Below are positions 23,804 to 37,100 of a stretch of 64,000 bases of DNA, one piece after another. Positions within the stretch are counted from its first letter, which is position 1. Each line of letters starts with the position of its first letter. The notes below the pieces were generated by a model. The model ran no database searches, was not told the origin of the DNA, and saw nothing but the letters and a program-made list of their open reading frames with translations. The DNA is from Sipunculus nudus (lineage: Eukaryota; Annelida; Sipuncula; Golfingiida; Sipunculidae), in the NCBI GenBank assembly GCA_026874595.1, contig CM049313.1:42252659-42316658 (forward strand). Direction: 5' to 3'. The position numbers and the translations under genes were made by a program.

Positions 23804-26800
23804 CTGGAACAGAAATAACATGAAGGTCACAGGTTGTTATAAATATACATGACTAAGAACCCCGATAGGCGCTTTACACAATATATTAATTTGGTGAGCG
23901 ATATTACAAACCTGACTGGGCCCCTGACCAACCCTCCCGCTAATTAACTTGGTTTCCTTATTTTGCCTGGCTATCAGAATTAATCATATTATAATAAGCT
24001 CAAGAACTGATTTATTACAACGTTACCAGTCAGGCTTTTTATTCAGTGACGATATACGCAATCATGAACACAAGGGCGGACACGGCGAATACTTCCCCAT
24101 AAATAGCACGAATGGTCTCATATTAGGAAGCACGGGTCAAATTTTACATTATATATGATAGAAAAATTGAAATACAGTTAAACAGATAGCCAGAGAAACC
24201 TATACATAAAAGAAAATATAGATATCGTAAACATTGTATTCAAGTGATGATCTCGGATTGACCTCTGCATGGTATAGATACTAGTGTAAAGAAAAATCTT
24301 GTCCTCCTGATCAAGACATTATACTAAAAGCATGAGACAGATATAAAACTACACAATATTTAGATAACGTACCTTGGCTGGCTCTAGGGCGGCTTTAAGA
24401 TACCTTATCATATGAAACGATGCTTATTATAATACTTTTTTCACGATAAGATACCTATATTTGGGGGGGGGGGGGGGGGCATGGGCGATCCAAACCCGGG
24501 CGGCACATTGGGGAGGGGGAAATTTTAGGGAAATTTTTATAATGAAGTGACGTGAGGAGTTCCTCAAAAAGTACAAATTTTGCCTTTTTTTAAGACTGGG
24601 AGAAAATTTAAATGACTGGTGTTTTTTTACTAAATGTCCTATTTCAAATTTTTCTGAAATTATAAAAGTGGGCACTGGAACTAACCAAATGATTGGCGAA
24701 AGATCTCTATTGGCAAGCTTTGCAAGAAGAAATACAGATAAGTTGTTATTCTTTATTAGATCAGCGGCCTTGCAATGTCAGAACGCCATCGATAATCTGA
24801 CTTGTCATGCAAAGGCGTGTATTTCAGGGCCGTCTACAGAAATCCCTAGGCCTGGGGCACTAACCAGGGAAAAAACCTTGCCAGATGACCATGGCCCCTC
24901 GAAGTAGGGGGTTGGGTGTATATACACATTGTTCGGAAAATATTATGACGAATGCTGTTGCTCTTTCCTTGCACTGAATGTTTAAAGAACTTAAACTCTT
25001 GAACTCTTGAATTCTCCAAAAATTCCATGGTAGTAAAACAGCCTGAAACAGCCTGAAATGCCCTTTTCCATGATTCCACATACTTTTACAATAGTCTCGT
25101 ACAAATACAAACGTTAACACTATCGTGAAAATAGTGAGTAACTATTAAATGTATGTGCCCTTTGATTTACCACGAGTTATAGAATTTAATGTTAGTATGA
25201 CCTGCATAATATGTTATATAACATGAATAATAACAATATTTCACCCAGACCCATGTGGGAGTTATTTTTTCTTTAAAATCGCATTTCAAATATAAATCTA
25301 TTATAAATGTCCGGCGGGATGAATCCCCCTTTTCAACACGTTAAATATACGTATCAAGTATCACCATTACTTTTTAGATTACAAAGCTGAAATAAAGATA
25401 TATTTTCCTGTATTGTTATTTACCGTTTAATGATCCACTACAGACAACTGTGGTGTTTTGTGACAAATCAATTCAAGTTAATATATAATATATAATATAT
25501 ATTTAAATGAAATAATTACTTTAAATTTATTCAAATACTTTATTCAAAAACAAATAATCAAAAGTTCATAAAAAAAATCTTCGCAAAGTGCAGAAACATA
25601 ATAACTAATTCTAAAATGAAATTTATGTAACCTTGAATTAATTCATGCTTTTAACTTTTTAAGATATTGTAATTACCCCATGCATGCATAATAGCACTCC
25701 ATTAGGTGTATAGCTCTTGTCATATATGAGATAACAAAGGGTTGAATTAAAGAAGTGACAAGGATGAGGACTGGATAACACTCACCCAATGAAGATTTTC
25801 TCCAGGTTGAGTTTACATGAAAAATTAAATAACCACTTTACATGTGTATCCTGCTGTGTATTTTTTCTAGTTGCAAATTTATTCTTTTCTGTGCACTTCT
25901 GAAACTTCATAATGAAATATACTTGTTTGAAGTTGGAGCGATCTTTTGATTTACATTAGCAAAGAGATGACTACTCGTTAATGTATTGGGAAGGAATTCC
26001 CTGCTAATGAATTCTTCCATAAAACTGCAGTGTTGTCAACTAAAAACCTATAACAAGGTAATGTGATGTGATATGTTTCTATATATGCTGTCCAGTGTTG
26101 TATTTTTTGTTAAGAGGGGCGGCAGTTTCTATAACCGACCCGGGCGGCAATGAGGCTATAGGTACGCAGCTAATCCGATCGTGCGACAGTGAGGCAATCG
26201 GAAGCCCACTAACTGATATCTACCCAAAAAGATTTCACTTTACAGCTGACTGTTATTACTTAATGCCGGGGGTCGTTAAATAAATTTTGGATTCTCTGTT
26301 GGATAGTTATATATTTCGTATCAATACAGGGACATCTCACGGCTTGTAACGATTTATTATTTCATATCGGGATGTACCAGCCCTATTTGCTGCATACAAA
26401 ATATGACATACCTGCATCACATTTATCACCGATATAATCTTCCACACAGAGGCCACCTGGACACGCTCCATCTGTCACAGCACAGGTCTGGTTGTTGGCG
26501 CACATAGAGCAGTTATTTGCGCACTGGAATCCCCAAGTTCCATTGGAGCAGACTGGAATTAAAATGAATATACGAATCTTGCTTTTAATCCCTTTTGCGT
26601 TACCCAGAAAAATCAATTTGATAAAGGACTTACTATGACACGAGGACATCAATCTTATGTTATAAAGGCAACAACAAATACGACCTTAATGATACATATA
26701 TTATTTATTAATTAGATTTTTCAAAGATTATATATTTTGCTCAACTGTCCAATTTTACGGTTAAGGTAACTGCCCAGGAGCTAACATATTTTATTTTCAA

Positions 26801-29800
26801 ACTCGTCTCAACGGGATGGCCGATTCAGCTGACTTGTTATCTTTAAATAGGGTCCTGGGCCTAGTTTGTAACCGCACACTGTTCATTTACAGAGTTCTAT
26901 TTCTGTGTGGACCTACATAACAGGGCGGTTAACACATGCTTCCTCCAACTTAAACATCCTGGAGTTAACAAGGCCGGGTGTCGACCCCACCTACTTGCCC
27001 TTGGTGTGTATTTTCTGGCTCAAAACACTGAAAACACCCAAAAGGCGCACACGTTTAAGAATGATAGACGACCGTGCAAGTCGTTTTTTACTTATTAATA
27101 TATTTTAATCCTATGCTGTTCCCCTAGACCACAAAAGAGTGTTGATCTTTAAATCTAATGTTTTTTTTTAAATGCACTTGGTACCTTTACGTCATGGGGC
27201 TGACGAGAATGATATGTTTATACATATCGACTTATATATGATTCATATCGGTTTCATAATATCCAGGTTTAATTTGACCGATTTTGTTTTTTTGACCGAT
27301 TTTGTTTTTCATGTTTCGCGAGACAGTGACCATTAAAAATATCCTTAACCACATACTTGTACATGTGTAGCACGCAAAATCTTTTTTTTTTTTCTTTTGA
27401 CCGGGACCGTGAGAACATCGAGGGATTGGAAGTTACCGTTCAGTAAAGGCAGACAATATAAAAGGTCTGATTTTATTTAAACTAACAGTCTATAATTACG
27501 AGTAACACAGATGATCGTAAAGATGTCGAATGACGAGTCAGTTTTATTAGTAATTTGGTTAATTTATTACTATAGTCCGTTTCACTACCTGCTGTCTTCT
27601 TTTTTTGTAGATAATTTTCTTAAAAGTTTATATTTTCCAATAATTTCATAGAAAACTGCATATGGAAGTGGCATCCTAATATGGCAATTAAGAATTATAC
27701 AATAAACTCCAGTTTATGTTTCACAACTTTTTAGTCTCTTCACAATGATCTGGTAGATATGATATGTCCCTGTATGAGTATCCATCTTTTTTTAAGGTAG
27801 TTATAGTTTTAGAGTGTTAGTGTTAACATGACATCATCCAATCAGCAGCTGTCGATTGAGGCTGTTTATGTATGTGACCAAAGACCTTGATCAATATAAG
27901 TCGGTCTGATATGTAAGATGTAGACAGATTTCTCATATTTCCAAAAAATTTTGTTTCTTTTATAAGATGTAAGTAAGTTATTTAATCACCTTGTTGAAAA
28001 TTTGGTATTCTGAAGTGAAAGTGAGTGCTAAGTGATCTTGGCCTTTTAAATATTATTTTATCAGTGAACACAGTGTCAGCAGGACTATTCACGAATTCAT
28101 GATTCAAGGACTTATTATTTATTTTCCCTTTTTAATAAAGGCAGGGATAGACTGGTGAAACATTGGCCCTTGAAATATGGTTATTTTGATAATGATCTTA
28201 CAAATACAATCGGTCCACTGGCATCATTATATTGTTTATATCCATGCATCAAGGGGATATTTTCCACCTCAATCTGTCCCAGTCCGCTCCGAATAAAAAC
28301 AATTTATCATTTCGACAATATATCAAAATGTATCCTTGGCCGAATTCGTTAAATACATGTACTTTCATACCTGCATCACCGGCGGCGCCAGTGTAGCCTT
28401 CCTGACACAGCTCTCCGAAGCAGGAGCCATCCACCACGTCACAGGGGCTCAGACAATTACTACACTGGTTAGTACAGTTAAAACCCCATGTGTCTCCTGT
28501 GCAGGCTGCAGAGAAATCATTACAGTCTTACATACAGTAAAAGTTACTTAACAGCTATGACACTCAGCTGACATACAGAGGATGCATGTATTAATTAATA
28601 TTTGATATTATGACTTGGTCAAAAATATTTGTTAAGGAACTTTGAACAATGGGTAAAATAACTTCCAGTGCTCAAAATCTTGCTCTTTGCCCATAGTCCC
28701 TACGAAGTAGGTTACAGAGACATTACTTAGAAAGATTTTATCAGAAACTCCCTAGATGCTAATTTAGAAGTTTCAACGTCTAGCTGCTACGATTTGTGTC
28801 TATCTGACGTATACGGTACTCAAATCATGTATTTTCACACAACTTACAGAATTTATGTCAATGTGACCCTATTTCAGGTTTCCGAGATGATTTTACAGGG
28901 ATCTCCCTGCTTTACAAATTGCGCAAATCTGTCTTATACGTTTCCAAAACATATTTTTTTTTTCACACATCAGGCAGGATATAGGCCACAGTGACCTTAT
29001 TTTGGATATCCAAGGAAACTTAAAAATAATCTCCCTTTACATTAAGAAAAAATTTGTACGTTTCTAGACCAAACAGGTAAGATTTGTGCCCTGTCTGTCT
29101 TTCTGAAAGCTCAAAATTAGGCCTTCTCCTCGTAGTTCATAGTATATGGGCTAGCATGTGCTGAGGGTGAATTGCTTAATACCTTTTTAAGTTAGAAAAT
29201 TCGAGCTCCACCCCTATTAATTTGCACCCACTAACTTTCATAGTGATAAAAATCATGTTGTTGTTTTTTCTAATAGCTAACAATTTATGTCATATTGACC
29301 TAATTTCAGGTTTTCAGGTTAACACGTGACCTCCCTGAAAGCGATGTTAGAAGATTCTAGGCTACATGGATAGAATTAGTGCCCCGTCTGACTCTCAGGG
29401 TCCTCAAAATCATGTTTATGGCCTAGGACATTTCTGGATGGAAATTTGTTAAAAGGTTATAGGTCTTACGGTTACGGTAGGTGCCCTGTTAACAGCAAGA
29501 ACCTTTCATTTGAAGGTCTCAAAAAAAAGATAAAACTGCGTAAAATAGAAATAATAAAGGTGCTGCCGTTAGTTTCAGAAACTTAAGAAACCGTACATGA
29601 TTCATATGAATCATGACAATCAATGCACTAGTTGTGCTTTTTTTATCATTTTTTTAATTACATTGGTGTGCATAATAGACCCATTAACTCGGACAATGTA
29701 GGTCACAGTGACCTAATTTCAGGGGTTCAGAGAGATTTTTCAAGGATCTTCCTCGATATTAAGAAAAAAGATTCTAGGGCCAACGGTCAAGTTTTTCACC

Positions 29801-32800
29801 CTGTTAACGGACATACGGGCGGATGGCCGGACAAACGATCGATATAGCTCAGATGACTTTTAGTCACCTGAGCTAAAAATCGGTGATTGTGCAGATATGG
29901 AAATTATGCAGAAATCAACACATAGCTGGGCCTCTGAGTGTTTTATATACTGGCATATTCCCTCAGAGACCAAGACTCCCGGTTTGACAGTTTAATTCAC
30001 AATATCAGACATAGAGGTACAGACATTGCGGGTTTTTATTGTTGTTGTTGATATAGCCCTTGAATTTGATTAAAATTAATTTACAGTCCAATATTTCTAG
30101 TCAGAGTGATGGCTTTACTTCTTAGGTACAGGTAGTGATACAAATAAACATTAGAGGAGTTTATGTACTGACAGTCCAATGCATTAATGTCCAATGAATC
30201 ACAGTGAAGGTAGATGTAACCCCCCCCCCCCCCCGGGAAATGGCATTACATCACTACACAATGTGATTCATTTAATATTCGCGACCTTTTCAAAAACACA
30301 ACTTTCCCGAAAGATTTAAATTCGTGAATCGGACAGCGCATTTTCATGGTTATGTATTTAATGACCACATTGGTTATCTAAGGTTATCTCAGGTGAAGGT
30401 CAATGATTATTCATAATTCATTGTCCACTCACCAGTCAACTACCGTGCATTGACTTTGGACGGTACAGGAATACATGGCTTAATCACTGTTTGAACAAGA
30501 AAATGAGGAAATTTATCTGTATATATTAATATCTTTGAAGAAATTTCATAAAACCTTATGCTCTAAGTTAAGATGTCTGGTGAGACCGCGAAAAATAGAC
30601 TGGCTCAGTCGATGCAATGGTTAAACATCATTTCTCCCACTATCAGAGCCATCAAACTTACTCATGCTGTATCGTAACTCTTAGAACAAGGTGCTACCAC
30701 TCCTCGGCAAACTAAATTACGACTCTCTGGTCGATCATTTAGTGATAAGAGCTACGTCTATCGGTTAATGGAATTACAATTTTTATTAGTCGTATTAGTA
30801 GCGAACGTAAATACTAAAGCACAGGCAAGGCTCCGCGAAAATAAACCCTTGCAAAACACCGAAACATAAAAATACTATATAACCACCTAGTTATTATGAA
30901 GCACAACACTGTATTAAAAAAATTAACCATTTTTGGTGCATAAATTTACTTTTTTTAGCTTCAAAGACAAAAGAGCTGACCTTGATCACATTTTTCTCCT
31001 GTGTAACCGGCCAGGCAGGTAGAGTTCGTGCACTCTCCATTGGTGGCGTTACAGTTGGCGTCACCACAATATTCACTGCATTTGTTCAGACACCCAGCCC
31101 CCCATCGGCCGGTCGGGCAACCTGCGTAAAAATAGTGCAAAGGGGAGGTAAATAGATTGTCTACCTAGTTCAACTGGATCAGTGGCAATGACCACGGAAC
31201 CGCCAGGAAACAGTTAGGTGTTATATGTCCTCTCTTCTTTTGGAGTGTGTGGCAAAATACATGTTGTCCATTTTACCCTCTTACGGAAAAAATCCATATT
31301 TTTATTAAATAGCTTTTTTGAGATATTTCTGTCATTCACCTTACATATTTTTTCCTCAGTCACCAGCTTAAGTTATCTTGTAGAAAAAAATTGTCAAAAA
31401 AAGCTTGTCTCAATTATAGAGTTGTATCTTTGCATGTAGCGCTAATTTAATTCAAATTTAGACAATGATATATCCAAATGTATTCCGTATATGACCACAT
31501 ATTTTATAATATTTGACTCGAGAGAAGAAAATTATGGTATTCCTGGTAGTGGTCATTCATTCTCCTTGTCATGAGGTGTTGGGCTTGTCTGTCAGAGATT
31601 AAGAGAGGGATTGCTTGTTGTTGGGGGGCGGGGGGGGGGGGGGGGGGGGGCGGTCAGGCGGAGGCGGCCCTCTGTTCTGACTCCTGTGTATTGTCCCCTC
31701 ATATTTTCTCAGCAAACAAGCCTCATACTGCGAGGTGTGTTATTTTTCAGAGCTGGAGAATATAATATTAAGCAGTCTCGGGATACAATTTAGCGCATAA
31801 GAAGGAACCAGAAGATACCAGGAAGCAATTAATAGCAACAGCTCATGATTTTTCAAAGTATTTTCAGACAATCACAGAAACTTTGGGGACAGGTCAGATG
31901 GACTGTACCAGAGTTTGTGGCTGAGCATCGAGAACATGCACACGGATTTGTTCATTATATTTTCATTTATACACACTCTTGTAGATCTGCCAGGCTAGTA
32001 GTTATATTTTGCAACGAAATATATTAAATAAAACACTTCCATTGTTCGATAATCGAAGCCAGGAACCTCTACACTGGTTCATGCTAAGACGACCATGTAT
32101 CAGTTAAACATTTTCCGCCAGATGGCAGAACCTACACGGTCTTAGGTCCTGTCGTTTCGGGAAAAGTAAAGCAACCCGTCAGGGCCAACCTAGACTTGAT
32201 GCAGCAGCTACAACATGCGCGGGGTAATTTAAGCATTGGTAATTGGAATGTTATCCGGTATCAACACCATTGTTGACGTAACATGAACGTTACTGAGTCA
32301 CACACACCCTTTTTCATGCAGCATGAGAGTTACTGAGTTATACACTGTTTTCATCTTCTTTTATAAATAGGCAATGTAGTGGAAAAGTAATCCAAATCAT
32401 ATGTCATTTGGAGGAAATACAAACGGAAAAAATCTTTTTATTTATAAAACATTTTATTTCATGTTCTCTCACATTTCCTAATTCTCTCATCATCGTGAGT
32501 ACACTTTATATTACGTAGTTTCTCATAATTTTATATATTCCTGTATAATGTTACATCTTGTTGTATCATTTTGACATAAGTAACTTTGTTTATATTTTCA
32601 TTGTTTAGGGTATTTTATATGATTTTACATAGTTTTTTCTCTATTGTCTGACAGGGTCCTGTGGCAGATCAGACAAGGTCCTGTAGGTGGCCCTGTACAA
32701 ATATGCTTACATTAATAAATACTTGGCATGATGTTTGTATCCATTTTTGGACAAGTAGTAGAACAGTTTATATAGTTAAGCATAGTTTACCTGTGACATA

Positions 32801-34107
32801 ATGTTCCCCGTGAAATCCCGACTGACATGTTCCACTGGTATACATCCCGTCGTCATGGTTACAATAGTTTATATAGGTAAGCATAATTTACCTGTCACAC
32901 ACTTTTCCCCATGGAATCCCGGCTGACATGTTCCACTGGTACACACCCCGTCGTCATGGTTACAGGTCCCGGAGCCACAGTTTCCGCACATCTCGCTACA
33001 GTTCCTGCCCCAAGTTCCAAAAGGGCATTCTGTCTCCAAGAAAATTAAAACAACATAAGCAATTAAAATCAATGCATCATGGGAGCATCCGGGGGGGGGG
33101 GGGGGAGGGGCTGCTTGTAAATAGTGAGGTAATAAAATAAAAGTTTCATTTGGCTAAGACTATTGAGTAAATGTAGAGTTTAAAGGGACGGCACTCATAT
33201 GATTTGTAAATTGTAGCGTTTTGTGGTGCAGTCTAGCTTCCCAAAAAAGGGCATGGTTGCGGTCAACGAGAAAAAGAAACGTATGATTGATGCAATTTTT
33301 TCTCCTCCGGTTCAGTTTTCTTTTTGCTGTCCAACGTTGTTCTTATGCTTACTCCTGCCATTATTTTCTTGTGTATTTTGCTGTTCAGTGCGCGAACCCT
33401 CTGACCATTTTAGGTCCTCAGTCATCTCTAACAAAATCATATGACAGTTTAATGCAGGACACAAAATAAAACGAACCGTCGTGACACGTGTATCCGGTGT
33501 ATCCTTGAACACATTCCGAGCACCTGCCGTCCGTGACGTCACAAGGACCCCTTGAGCAATGTCCACACGTGAACAGACAGTTAGCTCCGTAATGACCTTG
33601 GCTGCATTCTAAGATAATATCGATAATACTTACATGCATGCATACATTTATGTATTTTAAATACTCAATTCAATTATTATGAATATTATGAGCGAGTGTA
33701 GTTTTAGGCGAACTTTGAGACTTTCTTAGAGAAATACCCTGTAACGCACAACGAGTACATTAGACAATGCCTACATCTACGAGAGTCGACAATACAAGTG
33801 CATTAGACAATATCTACAACTATGAGAGTTGACCATACCAGTACATTAGACAATGTCTACAGCTATGAGAGTCAGGCGTCCCAGTACATTAGACAATACC
33901 TACAGCCATGAGAGTCGGCTATACCCGGACATTAAACAAAACCTGCAGCTATGAGAGTTGGCCATACCAGTACATTAGACAATGTCTACAGCTATAAGAG
34001 TCAGGCATCCCAGTACATAAGACAATGTCTACAGCTATGCAGGGCCTCCGAGAGGATTCTTTTAAGGCGGTACAAAAACGTTGCCGGGCCCCTGCCCCTC
34101 CCAGCAC

Positions 34108-34152
<45 letters not shown>

Positions 34153-37100
34153 CTGAAAAACTATGAAAAGACGGTTTAATTAGGAATATACGTCATGAAA
34201 AACCCGAGAAAATCAATTTTAAAAATATGCATGGCACATATATTAAAATTAATTATACGTGACCAAAGTTGCCTTATTTGTGACACGTAACTGAGAACAT
34301 TATATTGAAAGCACCACATAAGAAAACAGAAAAGAAATACAAAAAGTCCAAAAGAGTCTAAGGATCTAATTAACAGAGCAGTTTGATGATCCATATATGT
34401 TGTATGGTGAAGATATGGAGTTAATGGGAAGGAGGATATAAATTTCAATATGTATCAGTTTTAAGGAAATAGAAACATGAAATATAGTCGAGGCCACATA
34501 CGGTATAACCTAGCCGATAAAACTGTCCATACAGATATCATTGGACCCTTGCTGCAGCCACTTGTGGTAAATTTTAGCAATTTTTTTTCGGAAAAAGGTC
34601 CTGGTCATATAAGGATAAATTCTGTATAATGGGCATTAGGAATCGTTTTCATATTTCGTTTGGTGACATGCAGACAATAACCAAACCACAGGCGCTTGTG
34701 AATTTGTTTTCACTCAGAAACGTCAATGGCGTAGTTTAGGAGTTTACATAAACCTTTTAATCAAAGCAACTGAATTCAGATGACAACATCGGTATAACAA
34801 AAAAAAAAAAAAAACAAACACAATTATAATGAATACATTAATTGCAAGGTCATCCAAAGAGAAATTATCACTGCTGATTGTGAATATTATTTTACTCTGA
34901 TCGGGCCAATAATAGTAAACATGTGTAACCAAAAATTATACAGGCGACCACTAAAATGGCCCACTTAGACCCTCCTGACCTGAATAACATTATAAACATG
35001 CGTAAGGTAACAAGAAAAAGACTATCGGGCCCTAGAGTGAATTTCTAGGCAACCCGGGGCTCCGGGCTGCCGGGACCTCTTGGACTCTCACGGGTCAACC
35101 CGTATATACACCCTGTTCAAACATAACTCAAATATAAAAGTCTCCCCATAGGCCTATTTTCAGTTTTTATTGGGCCTTAATTAAGACAACTTCACCAGGC
35201 CTGGCCCCTTTTACACCCCCCCCCCCCCCCAACTCGCAGCGATCACTCTGGATTAAAAGTAGAGTAACCCTTAAAAACAAATAAACATATTTCATATTTT
35301 ATTTATTTAGGCCCAACTTCCCCAGAAAACTATGAAAGTCTTCCTTATTTTCAGTTACAAGCTTTTTATTGGACAATATATTCACTATAGGGTCCCCTTT
35401 AACAACTGGTCCCACTTTACATACACGTTAAAAATATAATATTCATGCATTGCATAGGGTCCTGTAAAAATCCTGGTCGGCCGGGCCCTTTCTTTGCACT
35501 CTGCAATCCGGATTAAGAACAATATGTCACTTAAATAAATAATTTAGATGAGTCTTCCATACTTTCAACTTTTTTATGCCTTCTTGGAAATTTTTCGCCA
35601 GCCCGGGCCCCTTTTCGCCCCCCCCCCCCCCCCCCCGAGGCCCTGAATGTCTACAGCTATGAGAGTCGGGCAGTCCAGTACATTAGACAATGCCTAGAGG
35701 TATAAGAGCCGGACAAGTTACCTGTCAGGCATTTGTTCCCCGTGTATCCGGGAAGACAGCCCCCTGTCGGACACCGTCCATCTGATTTACCGCAAAACTG
35801 GTTAGTGCAGAAACCACATTTGTTGCGACACATGTTCCCCCAAAGACCATCTGGGCACGCTGTTAAAATCAAAAGCATGACCATTCAACGTACACTCATT
35901 TCTTCATCCAATCACACGTTACTATTTCCACAGACGTTGGCACTGTGTCATGCTTTTGGAATACTAGTAGTGGTGCAACAATGTCACATTGACGAAACAT
36001 CTCTATGAAAAAATCCGCCACAAACATACATGTAATGTAAAACTACTCCAAGAGGTCCCGCTTTGAACAGTGATTTCTGCATTACTAATATTTCATATGA
36101 AATATTGAGCAAAATGCATAATTTGCTCCACACGTTGCAGTGTATTCTAGTATTATATACATTCAAGTCAACAAATTAAGCTGTTCACTCATGTAATGTG
36201 TACGTGTTTTGCGAGCATACGTCGCAGATTACTCTGTGTGTAGGTGTGTGTGTTAATTACGCTGCCCCATAAATCCTGGCTGACACTGTCCGTCGGTACA
36301 TGTACAGTAGATTGTAGGATTTTTATTCTGTGTGTGTGTGTGTGTGTGTAAGTTACCTGTGTTACACAGCGTTCCTATAAATCCTGGCTGACACTGCCCG
36401 TCAGTACATGTTCCATCCGCTTTGTTACACACGGGGTCAGTACAGCTCCCGCATTGCCCGGAACAGTTGTAGCCCCAGGTCCCATTTAGACAGGCTGAAA
36501 TGCAACAATTAAATAAAACTTGTGATTGAAAATTCAGGAGCCATATAATTTTATTTATTTGCACATCTATCTTTATATATCAACTGTATATATATATACA
36601 TGTATAATATTATACACTGCCAGACTGCTAGTGTCCATGAGTGTCCATGTTTTTCACTAAAACATGAAAATGAAACTCCAATTCTCGTTGACGTCCCTGG
36701 GTGGGGATCTTCTTGACTGGCTCATACTAGCCAAGATGTGTTGAAGTATTACTGATTAGTTATATATACCACTAGACGACAGTTTACATAACACCATTAC
36801 AGTTACCGATTGGGCCAGTCTACCTATAATATGACTACCTTATTCTAAGGACCATTTGTTTTGTTCAGGTTTGGAATAAGACCATCTCGGTAACACAACC
36901 ATATTTTGTGGTACCAAATATAGTCATGACTGCGAAAGTTAACTGTATATGCATTTCTTTTATCAATAACCATTCGGACTGTGCTTATTGTTGACAGATA
37001 AACGAGTTTTAGGTCTCTCACCTTGTGTGCACATTCCACCAAAAAAGCCGGGTTGACACAACATGCATGTTCCATTAACAATGTCACAGGTTGTCTCCAA

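Larger units (their letters stand above)
28506..30980 (-). other. Gene A intron 14 with degenerate tandem repeat
   Basis: About 28780-29880 holds roughly four degenerate units built on GGTCACAGTGACCTAATTTC followed by GGTTTCAG and GATCTCCCT-like sequence, ending in a hairpin at 29846-29874. A poly-C run lies at 30221-30234. The rest shows nothing. Confidence 0.6.

Noticed and set aside
31571-31793. Frames with a Gly run (GAGGGGGGG)
   Set aside because: Caused by a poly-G tract in gene A intron 13; no domain or splice support.
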